Shown: positions 42,335-50,526, counted from the first letter of the stretch. The stretch is 50,526 bases of DNA from Peptococcaceae bacterium BRH_c8a (GCA_000961575.1 LADP01000029.1:1-50526); one strand, 5' to 3'. Numbers and translations are program-made. The notes: generated by a model not told the origin, from the letters alone.

Positions 42335-43192
42335 TCAAAGCACAGGTACATATAAATAAAATTTCCTGGTTTGCTTATAATCCTCAGTAAATAATTCAAA
42401 GTATTCAATGCGTTCATGATTATTTAATTTTAGTCCAGATACACTTAGCCATTTATCCAAATCTTTAAAAACCGTGCGGAATATTAATCCCATGGTTCCC
42501 GGATACCTGAATATAGCGTATTTGGATTCGGGAATACTCCTCTCCACTAACCCGTACCGGTCACCCAAATGCTCCTCTACGGCTATACCGTAGAAACTAA
42601 ATTTGCGTGGCGGATCGCTGCTGTTACTGCGGGTGATGCTAAATAATCGCCTGGCTGTGCCTTGGTAAATATATTTCTCCGTAAAATGCAAGACCTTGCG
42701 GCTTAGTTCTTCCATTTCGCATGAGTTTTCCGAATAATGAATAAGGACTTCCTCGCCCAATAGTTTTATTTCTTTTAGTTTTCGGCAGTAGTGGTCAACT
42801 ACAATAACATTATTTTTATTTTTGAAATCCCGTTCAATGATATCAATCCTTTTTGTTAAAGAAACAGAAATATTCTCTTTCCTGTAACGACTTGGGGTAA
42901 TGTGAAATACTTTTAGAAAGTCCCGGGTGAACTGTTCATGAGAATTAAAACCATACTGGAAAGCAATGTCCACAACATTGCGGTCTGTTTTTCTCAACGC
43001 AATGGCAGCTTTGGATAGCCTTCGCCTCAGAATATATGATTTAACAGTTTGATTGGTTACTGCCCGGAAGATGCGAAAGAAATGAGTAGGAGAAATGTAA
43101 CACCGGGACGCCAGCTCCTCTAAGGACAGCTTCCGGTGCAAATTAGACTCAATATATTGTATAGCGTCATTGACGTTATCTACATAGTTCAT
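42335..43192 (-). CDS. AraC-family regulator with GyrI-like effector domain
   Basis: The N-terminal 105 residues form the two AraC/XylS helix-turn-helix motifs (LSLEELASRCYISPTHFFRI and DIAFQYGFNSHEQFTRDFLK). The rest (about 120-285) is a GyrI-like small-molecule-binding domain: ELSRKVLHFTEKYIYQG and PRKFSFYGIAVEEHLGDRYG. Such proteins sense drugs or metabolites. I start at ATG 43192, about 6 nt from GAGG; a GTG four codons earlier overlaps that site. The target is unknown. The DsrK-like gene lies downstream on the same strand after a 248-nt gap. Confidence 0.88.
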   Translation of the reverse strand: MNYVDNVNDAIQYIESNLHRKLSLEELASRCYISPTHFFRIFRAVTNQTVKSYILRRRLSKAAIALRKTDRNVVDIAFQYGFNSHEQFTRDFLKVFHITPSRYRKENISVSLTKRIDIIERDFKNKNNVIVVDHYCRKLKEIKLLGEEVLIHYSENSCEMEELSRKVLHFTEKYIYQGTARRLFSITRSNSSDPPRKFSFYGIAVEEHLGDRYGLVERSIPESKYAIFRYPGTMGLIFRTVFKDLDKWLSVSGLKLNNHERIEYFELFTEDYKQTRKFYLYVPVL

Positions 43193-43488
43193 AAAGGTCC
43201 TCACAAGGTAAGGAAGTAAAACTTTACTTTATATTACTTTTTTTAGTTAACAATTCCTTTTACCTAGAAGTGATATGCTATTAGGTGGTTGAATTAAGAT
43301 TATTTTCATTAATATTCTTCCTCCCCCGTATTTTAAAATTAATGGTTTTTACAAGTATGCCGGTGTTTTTAAGCTTTGAAATCAGCTCTTCCTGGATATG
43401 GTGTAAAATAACAATATTTTACTGTCAAGAAGACAAAAAACATCCCATAATCCTTGGCAAATAAAAGATTATGGGCTCTAGGGCCAGT

Positions 43489-43584
43489 GTGTATCCAAAG
43501 TCGACGCTCGGTGAGATAGACGAATTGTTCAATCGGGAGCTTGATATACACTTCCCCAGGCTAAAAGTAGAGTATTTAGTATAA
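43489..43584 (+). pseudogene. Remnant of a second splB, 3' end only
   Basis: The frame reads VYPKSTLGEIDELF, then NRELDIHFPRLKVEYLV and a stop, aligning along its length with the tail of SplB at 40584-40677 (VYPKETLQEMNELF, RRELDKHFPGAKVEYLV). Homology fades upstream of 43489 and a stop codon lies at 43462. The copies differ at many bases, so the duplication is old or the fragment came from another species. I see nothing else in 43193-43626. Confidence 0.85.
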
Positions 43585-43626
43585 CATTATTTAAAGATTG
43601 CATGATAAACCTTTCGATTCTCTTTT

Positions 43627-44034
43627 CTATTTTTCCATTCCTGGTTCAAAAGGCTCAACAATAAACAGTACATTATCTGGTAGATTCATAATCTCCTGAA
43701 TATCCTGGTTCCTATCGGATGAAAACTGCTTGCCGATAACTGGATTAAGAATAAGAGAAACGCCCTCGTCCTCTTCATAATTGTAAAAGGACAAGGACTG
43801 CCTTTGGGCCGCGAGTATGATCAGGGTACCTGCTTCTTTAGAACAGTTCAAAAGGACCTTAACCGCATCGTTGCCACAGTTCTCATTGCTAGCTACTACC
43901 AGCATGCGGTCAGATTTGCCGATTAGGTCAAAGGCATATTTACAAGCCCGGTAACCCAAAAGAACTCCCGGACAAAGGTGTGTGTGATGTTTTACAACCT
44001 CCTGTAAATCTGGGGGAAGTATGGTCGGGTCTAT
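43627..44034 (-). CDS. FmdE-like protein, apparent ATA start
   Basis: The reading frame upstream of TTG 43959 continues to 44034 and encodes the FmdE signature KHHTHLCPGVLLGYRA (H16, H17, H19, C21), then SNENCGNDAVKVLLNCS and QSLSFYNYEEDEG. FmdE (subunit E of formylmethanofuran dehydrogenase family) proteins bind metal and occur in many bacteria with unknown role. In-frame there is no ATG, GTG or TTG between the upstream stop (44055) and the motif. The only codon well placed behind AAAGGAGG is ATA 44034 (8 nt), giving 135 residues. Starting at TTG 43959 would remove the metal motif. Confidence 0.7.
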   Translation of the reverse strand: MDPTILPPDLQEVVKHHTHLCPGVLLGYRACKYAFDLIGKSDRMLVVASNENCGNDAVKVLLNCSKEAGTLIILAAQRQSLSFYNYEEDEGVSLILNPVIGKQFSSDRNQDIQEIMNLPDNVLFIVEPFEPGMEK

Positions 44035-44157
44035 GGTGAAAACCTCCTTTACTTAAATCATATTGTAATGGTTTTGTTTTAAAATCTCAGGCGGGTAGTT
44101 AATTAAACGAAATAGAATTCCTATAATCATTGTCCGGTAATAGATTAATTATGATTA

Positions 44158-44958
44158 CTAACCATGCCTAAAAGTTATTTTATCTAACATCCTTACAAAC
44201 CCCGCGGTAATACCATAGATTGATCGTATGTTGAGGTTACCTTCCGCCGTCGCGTCAAAAAAAACATTGAGTTTAGATTCAAGTTCATCTTCCGCCTTAC
44301 AATAACAAATGAGTATAGGAATTCTTGGCAGGGGGTGTATAACCAGCGCAATGTCGGAAGAAAAGCTTGTGTTTGCCGGCCTTCCACCAAACATATGTAA
44401 AATGTCTTCAAAAAGATCGGTGTAGTTATCAGCAATTTGTTTTAAGGTTTTTTCACATAACGGCTCAAAAAGCGGAATCCACGTCGTCCCATTTTTTAGT
44501 TCCCTGAAAGGAACCCATTCTCCGATAACATTTTTTCCTGAACACGTCAGAACATAATCAAGTAATGGTAATGCCAGCCATGTAATCACGTGGCAATCAG
44601 ATGTTATATTCCCATTTGAATCAATAAAAAAGTTCTTACCAAGACACTTAATCTTCAATTTATCCCCGGCAAGTGATGCTCCCAGTCTTTCTGCTGATGA
44701 ATTAAAATCTATGGTGGTAATTTCTCTTTTTAATTGCTCCAGTAATTTCTCCTGCTGCTGCTCAAGAGACTCTCGCCTATGTATTTTTATATTAAACCTT
44801 TCAATAATATTACTCTCTAAGTGAGGGCAGTCGGTGAGACTTTTTTGACCGTTTATTACCGCAGCTGCATAAGCAAGGCATGAAGGCACCTGACACTGTC
44901 GGCAATTTGATTTTGGAAGTAATTTGTATACTTCCAGGGGATTTTTAAGTTGTGACAT
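44158..44958 (-). CDS. DUF3786 protein with N-terminal Fe-S motif
   Basis: The 266-residue protein opens LPKSNCRQCQVPSCLAYAAA, with Cys19, 22 and 27 and a fourth at 44 (TDCPHLES). This is the C-x2-C-x4-C-x16-C pattern of the [4Fe-4S] domain found in the corrinoid Fe-S protein and in RnfB-like proteins. The rest matches DUF3786 as I recall it (HVITWLALPLLDYVL, EWVPFRELKNGTTWIPLFE). The family occurs in anaerobes, with no set function. The FmdE-like gene lies 123 nt downstream on the same strand, and a common role in one-carbon or metal metabolism is possible but unproven. Confidence 0.75.
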   Translation of the reverse strand: MSQLKNPLEVYKLLPKSNCRQCQVPSCLAYAAAVINGQKSLTDCPHLESNIIERFNIKIHRRESLEQQQEKLLEQLKREITTIDFNSSAERLGASLAGDKLKIKCLGKNFFIDSNGNITSDCHVITWLALPLLDYVLTCSGKNVIGEWVPFRELKNGTTWIPLFEPLCEKTLKQIADNYTDLFEDILHMFGGRPANTSFSSDIALVIHPLPRIPILICYCKAEDELESKLNVFFDATAEGNLNIRSIYGITAGFVRMLDKITFRHG

Positions 44959-45135
44959 ACGGGATCACCCTTTCCCAAAGACATCCCTTACTTCTTAAAA
45001 CCTCAAGACAGGCTAAAACTACATCATAAATGCTGAGGTGAACCTTCTTGCCAGCAGCGCTGGTTGCTCCTTATCACTGCTTAATTCAAATTACAATTCA
45101 CGATGCCCCAAAGCTTTTTATGTAACAATTCATTA

Positions 45136-47685
45136 TTATAAACCTTCCACTGTAATCGTACCGGTCAAGCCGTCTACCGTTACGACCTGGCCGTCGCGGA
45201 GGATCTGAGTTGCATTACCCGTCGCAACCACTGCCGGGATATGGTACTCGCGAGCGATGATCGCCGAATGCGATAAAAACCCGCCCGTGTCCGTTACTAG
45301 CGCGCCCACACTGGAGAAAAGCACCGACCAAACCGGTGAGGTGATAGGGCAAACCAGCACATCTCCCGCCTGAATCCTGTGGAATTCTGACTCGCCGGGA
45401 ATTACTCGAACCGGTCCGGTGTAACGCCCCGCCGAAGCGGCGATTCCCTTCAGCAACCGGGAGTCCGCCTGCTGGTGGCCGCTGGCCGCTGTAGCAAAGA
45501 CCCGTTCATAGGACCACATCACTGCTTCATGAACCAAGTATGCCTGTGCAGGCAGAGCGGCAAAGGAGGGCGGCGCTAATGGCGGTGTGCCGTAGTGTGC
45601 AGGACCTGGATGCGCCAACACCCATGTGCGTTCCCCCTTTCGGCGGGCAACTAACTCATGCAAAGTGTCACCAGTGCTTAAGGCTATTCGTGCCTCATCC
45701 AATTCCAGTAAAAAGACGTCATTCTGCTTTGTAATTTGCTTATGTTCCACCAACCTTCGCCCCAGTTCCAGAGCCGTGTACCGCAACAGTGCCAGCGGCA
45801 TGCTGGTATCGTAAAACCCGTGTTCTTCGCGTAACGGGTAAGCTTGATGGGCCCGTGTCAGCGCCCGCTCGAAACGATCCCGCTCCGTCAAAGGGCGTTC
45901 GGACAACATCTGCCGGGCTTGGGACACCAGGCCGGCGCGCTTTTCCGCCAGTGCCTGGGCGTCCGCATCCGGGTCGTAGTTACGACTGATTTGGTTACTA
46001 ATCAAGGAGAGGAGCAGCTCCGGCGTCTCCGACAGGGTCGGATCGGCCACTTCGTAGCGGATCGCCCGGCAGCCAAACTCCCGCTGGTATTCGAAAAATG
46101 CTTTGTTGAAGCCGGCGTCTGCTGCGATCATCTGCTCCAGGGTACGCTGGTCATTCTGACTGAGCAGATCCGCCAGCACCGGGCTTTCCCGCACTTGCTG
46201 CGCAAGCTTGGCCAGGGCACGGGTTGGAGCGCTAGATGTCTCGGAGAGGCCGATTAACATGTCAAACGTCTGCTCCTCGTTCCAGCCCAGCAAATCTCGG
46301 CAGGTAAAAGCAAATTCGGCCAGCAGCAGGTTAAGCGATTGGTTGAGCATCATGTGTATTTCCTGGCTTTCCCGAATCAAGGCGCCAACAGTTATGGCGT
46401 GCCTGTCCAATCTATCGTTTGATAGCGTTTTTAGATTGGTGTCCCGTAAGGCTGTAAGCCGTTCTATTAATTTAGGCTTTAATTCGGTATGCCACTGCTT
46501 GATGCATTTTCCCGCCTTATCTGTGCGGGCAGCCTCTGTGCAATCCCGGATACGCGCCCTCAGCGACGGCAGCAGGTGGATCAATAAACCCGTCAGCCAA
46601 TCAGGCAGCGGCGGCCGATCCTTTCCCCCCAGGGGAACCATCCGCAGGTAAACCCATCCCCCGATCTCACGCTCTTCAACCGTTTCTGTGAGCAGCCCAA
46701 ATTCAGCGCACATTTGCCGGAAACCCTGGTTTGCAGCAGGGAGCAGAATTGATCGTGTCAGGGGATATAGTGGCTGTGGGTAGTGGGAATCCCCGCGCTC
46801 CCAATACCCGGTAGGCGGCTCCACCGGCACTGGTACGGGCTTCGCTTCGTCGACATCTGCCAGCGTGGTGATGGGCCGGGCCTGCAGCAGGTAGAGCTTG
46901 CCACCGCTTAATGCCCACTCGATGTCCTGGGGGGCGCCAAAGTAATTTTCCACCTGCCGGGCTAGCCCCGCCACCGCCAGAACCTCGCGCTCGCCCAGGG
47001 CGTTTTCCGGCGAGCTTAAACAGACAGCCTGGCCCTCCCGAACCACCCATTCGTCCGGGGAAACCTGTCCCGAGACCAAGCGTTCACCCAGGCCCCGAAC
47101 GACACTGACCACCGTTTCGGAGTGGTCACCGGTCACTGGATTGGCAGTGAAAACAACTCCAGCAGCTTCAGCCTCTATCATGGGTTGGATAAGCACCGCC
47201 ATCCGGTCAACACCCAATTCCCGGGTCGTCCTGTAGGTCTGGATACGTTCGCTAAGAGCGGAAGCCCAACATTTACGCACGGCATCGGCAGCGGCTGCAT
47301 AACCGAACACGCCTAACACTGTCTCGTACTGGCCGGCAAAGGAAGCACCGGCCAAGTCCTCCGCTACCCCGGATGACCGTACGGCTAGCGGCACATCCCC
47401 AAAGGCAGTTAGGGCATGGCGGAGAGCGTCTTCTACCGAGGACGGCAGTGAATTCTTCAATATCTTCTCATAGGCATTTTCTCGGTCGGTTACCGCCCTG
47501 CTTACATGATCAGTGAATGCGGCAGTGGTCACGACAATACCATCAGGCACTGGGAACCCCGCAGCCAACAGGTGGGATAAGTTTGCGGCTTTGGTTCCGA
47601 CCTGGTTGGTAAAGGTGGCTTCAGAGGTGCACAGGGGGATGACATACACGGTCTCTTTTTGTAGCAAGCTCTTGCAAGTAGTCAT
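45136..47685 (-). CDS. PEP-utilising phosphotransferase, rifampin-phosphotransferase-like
   Basis: The 849-residue protein has three parts: a PEP synthase-type ATP-grasp domain (VGTKAANLSHLLAAGFPVPD, LAVRSSGVAEDLAGASFAGQ, PQDIEWALSGGKLYLLQARP, to about residue 295), a long helical middle domain (about 300-720), and a swivelling His domain (GALVTDTGGFLSHSAIIARE, catalytic His at about 806, then HIPAVVATGN). This order and length match rifampin phosphotransferases, which transfer phosphate from ATP to the antibiotic, but also unstudied PEP synthase paralogues. ATG 47685 follows the TetR stop by 13 nt, so the two form an operon. The substrate is unknown. Confidence 0.82.
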   Translation of the reverse strand: MTTCKSLLQKETVYVIPLCTSEATFTNQVGTKAANLSHLLAAGFPVPDGIVVTTAAFTDHVSRAVTDRENAYEKILKNSLPSSVEDALRHALTAFGDVPLAVRSSGVAEDLAGASFAGQYETVLGVFGYAAAADAVRKCWASALSERIQTYRTTRELGVDRMAVLIQPMIEAEAAGVVFTANPVTGDHSETVVSVVRGLGERLVSGQVSPDEWVVREGQAVCLSSPENALGEREVLAVAGLARQVENYFGAPQDIEWALSGGKLYLLQARPITTLADVDEAKPVPVPVEPPTGYWERGDSHYPQPLYPLTRSILLPAANQGFRQMCAEFGLLTETVEEREIGGWVYLRMVPLGGKDRPPLPDWLTGLLIHLLPSLRARIRDCTEAARTDKAGKCIKQWHTELKPKLIERLTALRDTNLKTLSNDRLDRHAITVGALIRESQEIHMMLNQSLNLLLAEFAFTCRDLLGWNEEQTFDMLIGLSETSSAPTRALAKLAQQVRESPVLADLLSQNDQRTLEQMIAADAGFNKAFFEYQREFGCRAIRYEVADPTLSETPELLLSLISNQISRNYDPDADAQALAEKRAGLVSQARQMLSERPLTERDRFERALTRAHQAYPLREEHGFYDTSMPLALLRYTALELGRRLVEHKQITKQNDVFLLELDEARIALSTGDTLHELVARRKGERTWVLAHPGPAHYGTPPLAPPSFAALPAQAYLVHEAVMWSYERVFATAASGHQQADSRLLKGIAASAGRYTGPVRVIPGESEFHRIQAGDVLVCPITSPVWSVLFSSVGALVTDTGGFLSHSAIIAREYHIPAVVATGNATQILRDGQVVTVDGLTGTITVEGL

Positions 47686-47698
47686 ATTTAGTACCCTC

Positions 47699-48331
47699 TT
47701 AATATTGGTTAGGACTATTACCGAGTTCAATTTGTTTGAGATCCCGGATCAATACATTGAGAGCCCAGGTGAGTGCGGCGGTGGAATCCGCAGCGTCTAG
47801 CCCGAACCGCTGACGCAAGGCTGCCCAGCCCTGGGCGCTGGCTAATAATCGTATTATGGCCGCGGCCTGCCGGGCAACTTCCGGGGGCAAATGCGGGGCA
47901 CCTTCAACAACTAGACTATCGATTAACTTATCTCGCTGCACCCTGCTTTGCGGGTTAATGTTTAGCGCAGAGAGAACTGCAACAATTGCCTTATTGGCAG
48001 CAGCGTGCTGTTCAAGCACCGGTATTGACTTTTCAACCCACAAGGAAATCTCATCAATATTACGAGGGGCGGGCGGCATTTGTGATCCGGCCACTTCGCT
48101 TGCCCACTCGTACATTTCTTCCAACAGCGCCTCCCGGGTTGGGAAGTGACGGTAAACCGAGGCGTAAGAGATGCCAGCCCGGTCGGCTACGTCCTGTACG
48201 CTAAAGGTATGAATGCGGCCTTCCGCAACGAGGGAAGCGACTACTTCCATAATAAGATTGCGGGTAAGCTCCCGTTGTCTATTTCTCAAGGGACTAGAGT
48301 ATGATCGTGTTTGAGATTTATCCTGAGCCAT
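47699..48331 (-). CDS. TetR-family transcriptional regulator
   Basis: The N-terminal DNA-binding domain has ELTRNLIMEVVASLVAEGRI and the helix-turn-helix FSVQDVADRAGISYASVYRH FPT, typical of TetR. The helical C-terminal domain should bind an effector. I favour ATG 48331, 13 nt from AGGGAG; an ATG at 48370 is possible. It is followed at once by the PEP-utilising phosphotransferase, which it probably controls, as drug-responsive TetR genes often do. Confidence 0.88.
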   Translation of the reverse strand: MAQDKSQTRSYSSPLRNRQRELTRNLIMEVVASLVAEGRIHTFSVQDVADRAGISYASVYRHFPTREALLEEMYEWASEVAGSQMPPAPRNIDEISLWVEKSIPVLEQHAAANKAIVAVLSALNINPQSRVQRDKLIDSLVVEGAPHLPPEVARQAAAIIRLLASAQGWAALRQRFGLDAADSTAALTWALNVLIRDLKQIELGNSPNQY

Positions 48332-48388
48332 ATCTTTTGCAACACTCCCTATATTAACTATAGATATCATATATTTAATTTAATAATT

Positions 48389-48417
48389 ATATTATACTGG
48401 TTGGGTAGATATGTCAA
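48389..48417 (-). promoter_or_regulatory. Promoter of the tetR-phosphotransferase pair
   Basis: On the minus strand TTGACA (48412-48417) has TAATAT at 17 nt (48389-48394) and TATAAT at 15 nt (48391-48396). The AT-rich region downstream could hold a TetR operator, but I see no clean palindrome. Confidence 0.55.
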
Positions 48418-48512
48418 TACAATAGACAAGACGACCTATTTTCTTAATGATATTTAGAAAACGAAATTATTACTATGCGGACAGAACAGACAAATGAAAG
48501 GTACAAGCACAC

Positions 48513-48713
48513 TTGACACGTTTAAACAAAAGTTTTGAACTGGCCAAAAGTAAGGGATATAAAACTGTCGTACTTGTGGGAGACCCTTCTTATTACAGCT
48601 GATTCGGATTCAAAAATTCTGCTGATTTGGATATTAGAATCTTGCATGATATCCCCGAAGAATATGTTCTGGCCTGTGAATTAGTTCCAGGCGTATTAAA
48701 TGAAATGAAATAA
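48513..48713 (+). pseudogene. Broken GNAT acetyltransferase (YhbS-like C-terminal part)
   Basis: The frame reads SFELAKSKGYKTVVLVGDPS, YYS, then TGA (48600-48602), then FGFKNSADLDIRILHDIPEE and YVLACELVPGVLNEMK with a stop at 48711. The intact family has YYxRFGF here, so CGA to TGA explains the stop. A possible N-terminal scrap (MRTEQTNERYK) begins at 48475 in another frame, which suggests an internal deletion. A good terminator follows at 48774. Confidence 0.8.
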
Positions 48714-48773
48714 GCGGAACAATCGTATGTTAAAATTTATCACGCTAGATTATGTATAGTTAAACTCGCTAAA

Positions 48774-48810
48774 GGCGGGAGCTTAAAAAACGCTTCCGCC
48801 CTAATTTTTG
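48774..48810 (+). terminator. Intrinsic terminator after the acetyltransferase remnant
   Basis: GGCGGGAGC (48774-48782) pairs with GCTTCCGCC (48792-48800), followed by CTAATTTTTG on the plus strand. Confidence 0.75.
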
Positions 48811-48862
48811 TCTTGACACGTTACACTAAGTGACATCAATAATTGACATTAAACAGTAAGCG

Positions 48863-49330
48863 TTAAATAATTCCAACCTTACGATACCCAACCACCCATC
48901 CAGATAAATAGTGTGGAAAGGGAAGCAACGGCCAGGAAATAAAACAGGCCGTTGTTCATATCAATAGCCGCCATGCCTTTTACGAAGGGAATCACCGAAA
49001 AAACCATTAAAGTAGGTACGAAAATTAGTGCGGGCGCAGAAGGAATACTTCGATATCCGCTTTTTTTGGGATAATGATTTTTATGCGAAGCATTTTAACC
49101 ATATCGGCTACAGGTTGCAGCAACCCTTAGGGCCAACCCGGTTGGAGCAACCTTGCGTTCCACATAAAGCGGCAGGAACAGGCCATTAATCAGTATAAAT
49201 GCCAGGATAGCAACAAGGTTGCTTTAAGACAATTGACTCGGTAATCTCAGCGGGTAAAAAACCGGAACCACCAAGAAGAGACCTGAGCCAGTCGGCTATC
49301 CCTACAAATAAATTTTCTGACCCGATTCCA
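48863..49330 (-). pseudogene. Frameshifted remnant of NADH-quinone oxidoreductase subunit H (nuoH)
   Basis: Joining three frames on the minus strand gives a NuoH N-terminal half in correct order: GIADWLRSLL, then NLVAILAFILINGLFLPLYV and ERKVA, then [13 protein letters not shown], then [20 protein letters not shown] and [17 protein letters not shown] and [11 protein letters not shown] are hallmark NuoH segments of the quinone channel. At least three frame changes and loss of the C-terminal half show it is dead. No other nuo genes are near. Confidence 0.8.
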
Positions 49331-49579
49331 CTCCTTAAGCACTCATAAATAAATATGATTATCCATCTCTTGAAAGCGCATCCACCCTTAAGCGGGTAGT
49401 AGTTTAAACAGATAGGATTTGAGCTGGATGTGATCTGAAATCAATTGTTTATATTTTGCTGTTACTGGTTTTAAACGTTCCATCTAATTTCACGTTTAGC
49501 TTTTACCATAAATCTTTAAGATGAGGTAGCTCGTTTTTACTCAATAAATTCAATCATTTGCGTATGGTTGGTGTCTTTT

Positions 49580-50477
49580 TTATGCTGCTGAACTGTTAAG
49601 GTATTGTCTGTATTCCAATGGGGTCATACCATTTAATCTCTTCTGATAGCGATGACAATTGTAATAATTTATGTACTCTATGACGGCTGCTTCCAGCTCT
49701 TCATAGGTGGCGAATTTATGGAGAATAGATTTCCGATTTTATCATTCCCCAGAATGACTCCATCGGCCCATTATCAATGCAACGGGCTACCCTAGACATG
49801 CTTTGGGTCATACCTGCCTCGTCTAGTTTCTTCTTAAACAGCTTATTTGTATATTGAAAACCACGGTCACTATGAAAGAGGGGTTTCGCTTCCGGATAAG
49901 TTATATGGGCCAGGTCAAAGGTTCTAAAAACGAGTTCATTGTTGTTGGAGTGTCCAAGGACATAAGAAACAATACTTTTATCTGCCAAATCAAGGATTGC
50001 GCTCAAGTAGGCTTTACGTTCAGTTCCATATTTCATTTCAGTCACGTCAGTCAGCCATTTCCTGCCGAATTCAGGGGATTCAAATGCTCTATTTAAGATA
50101 TTTTCTGCCGTAATCTCAGGCGTCGATGGGGTGTAATGCTTTCGTTTCCGGCGGCATAACGATTTCAGATGTAAGATACTCATGAGCCGATAGATCCGTT
50201 TATGGTTCACCTTAAGATGATGTTCTCGGTTGAGTTTAAGGGTCATCTGGCGATATCCAAGAATTCCATTCCTTTCTTCGTAAGCCTCTTTAATCTTGGG
50301 AAGCAGTTCTTTGTTAAATTGCTCATTGTTGCTTTCTTTTCTGTTGAGCCATTTATAGTAGGAAGAACGCTGGATACCGCTAGCTTCACAAAGTTTACTG
50401 AGGGGATAGGATTTGGTCTCATGCAGAACACGGATGGCCAGGTAGCGCGTTTCATATCTGACTTGGCTTAAAAACGC
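49580..50477 (-). pseudogene. IS3-family transposase orfB, frameshifted near its end
   Basis: The orfB frame starts behind orfA in the -1 frame (AFLSQVRYETRYLAIRVLHE), runs through the HTH_21 region KEAYEERNGILGYRQMTLKL and the integrase core (WLTDVTEMKYG, SDRGFQYTN and the final DDE Glu in NGPMESFWGMIKSEI). It then meets a stop at 49716 after IYSP. In the adjacent frame the rest continues as HKFATYEELEAAVIEYINYY through YQKRLNGMTPLEYRQYL to a stop at 49580. One base lost near 49730 explains this. The catalytic residues lie before the break. Terminal repeats were not found. Confidence 0.85.
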
Positions 50478-50526
50478 CTCCTTTCGAGTTCGTCCAACTT
50501 TTTTAGTAAGTCGATCTCCATCTGCT
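50468..50526 (-). CDS. IS3-family orfA, last 19 codons (cut by window edge)
   Basis: The frame reads QMEIDLLKKLDELERRRF and a stop, the typical leucine-zipper end of IS3 orfA. The run T TTT TAA at its stop fits programmed -1 frameshifting into orfB. Confidence 0.7.
   Translation of the reverse strand, partial: QMEIDLLKKLDELERRRF

Noticed and set aside
48600-48602. TGA as selenocysteine codon
   Set aside because: The homologous residue is Arg, the gene is truncated, and no SECIS-like hairpin follows at once.
49331-49579. Gene or IS end in the gap before the IS3 remnant
   Set aside because: I see no frame, terminal repeat or hairpin that I can support here.
50243-50455. 70-residue minus-strand frame upstream of the transposase core
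   Set aside because: The orfB protein is read in a different frame here (YLAIRVLHE ... GILGYRQ); this frame is a shadow.

Overview
The window looks like chromosome from a sporulating, anaerobic, low-to-mid GC Firmicute of the Peptococcaceae / Desulfotomaculum type. The evidence is the classic Firmicute order ctsR-mcsA-mcsB-clpC-radA-disA ... ispD-ispF-gltX-cysE-cysS-mrnC-thyX-rlmB-rae1, a clostridial-type spore photoproduct lyase, a DsrK/HdrD-like iron-sulfur protein related to sulfate-reducer membrane complexes, and AGGAGG-type ribosome sites with many TTG and GTG starts. The genus assignment is inference.

Layout. 1-470: 3' end of an IS1634-type transposase and its terminator. 555-18519: an almost unbroken minus-strand housekeeping run (RNA processing, Cys and Glu tRNA charging, serine acetylation, isoprenoid MEP pathway, PIN/TRAM protein, CarD regulator, c-di-AMP synthase, RadA, and the CtsR/McsA/McsB/ClpC arginine-phosphorylation proteolysis operon), broken only by one small plus-strand gene at 10731. 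18755-21176: tRNA-Asn, tRNA-Ala, greA-lysS. 21449-26290: an acyl-ACP-reductase-like dehydrogenase with its own DNA-binding regulator, a lipoprotein, dusB, an acetyltransferase and coaX. 26658-27862 (plus): pcrB and a zinc-ribbon protein. 28007-38020 (minus): a cofactor block, biotin (bioY, bioB, birA), NAD (nadA, nadB, nadC) and pantothenate (a PanG-like reductase, panB, panC, panD), with a BirA operator and a leader with an attenuator-like hairpin. 38300-40677 (plus): amidohydrolase and splB. 40704-48331 (minus): DsrK-like protein, AraC regulator, FmdE-like protein, DUF3786 protein, and a TetR plus PEP-utilising phosphotransferase pair. 48400-50526: a decaying zone with an acetyltransferase remnant, a frameshifted nuoH remnant and a broken IS3 element.

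The most striking non-coding signal is a set of six long, near-perfect palindromes (arms 29-39 nt), most of them starting 0-20 nt after a stop codon. They fall in two families (ends GGGGTCAGGCC and GGTGCCAGG). Within a family the inner arm sequence differs from copy to copy, yet both arms of each copy match each other. Other repeats are three TGTCATTCTGA-type imperfect palindromes, 7-bp tandem arrays, and two long inverted-repeat elements.

Other points of interest are an FmdE-like gene whose only plausible start is ATA, a decayed second splB 3' end, an Ala in place of the B. subtilis hydrogen-donor Cys in SplB, an acyl-ACP reductase homologue in a Firmicute, and an orphan DsrK-like protein. 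I found no CRISPR array, prophage or defence island.
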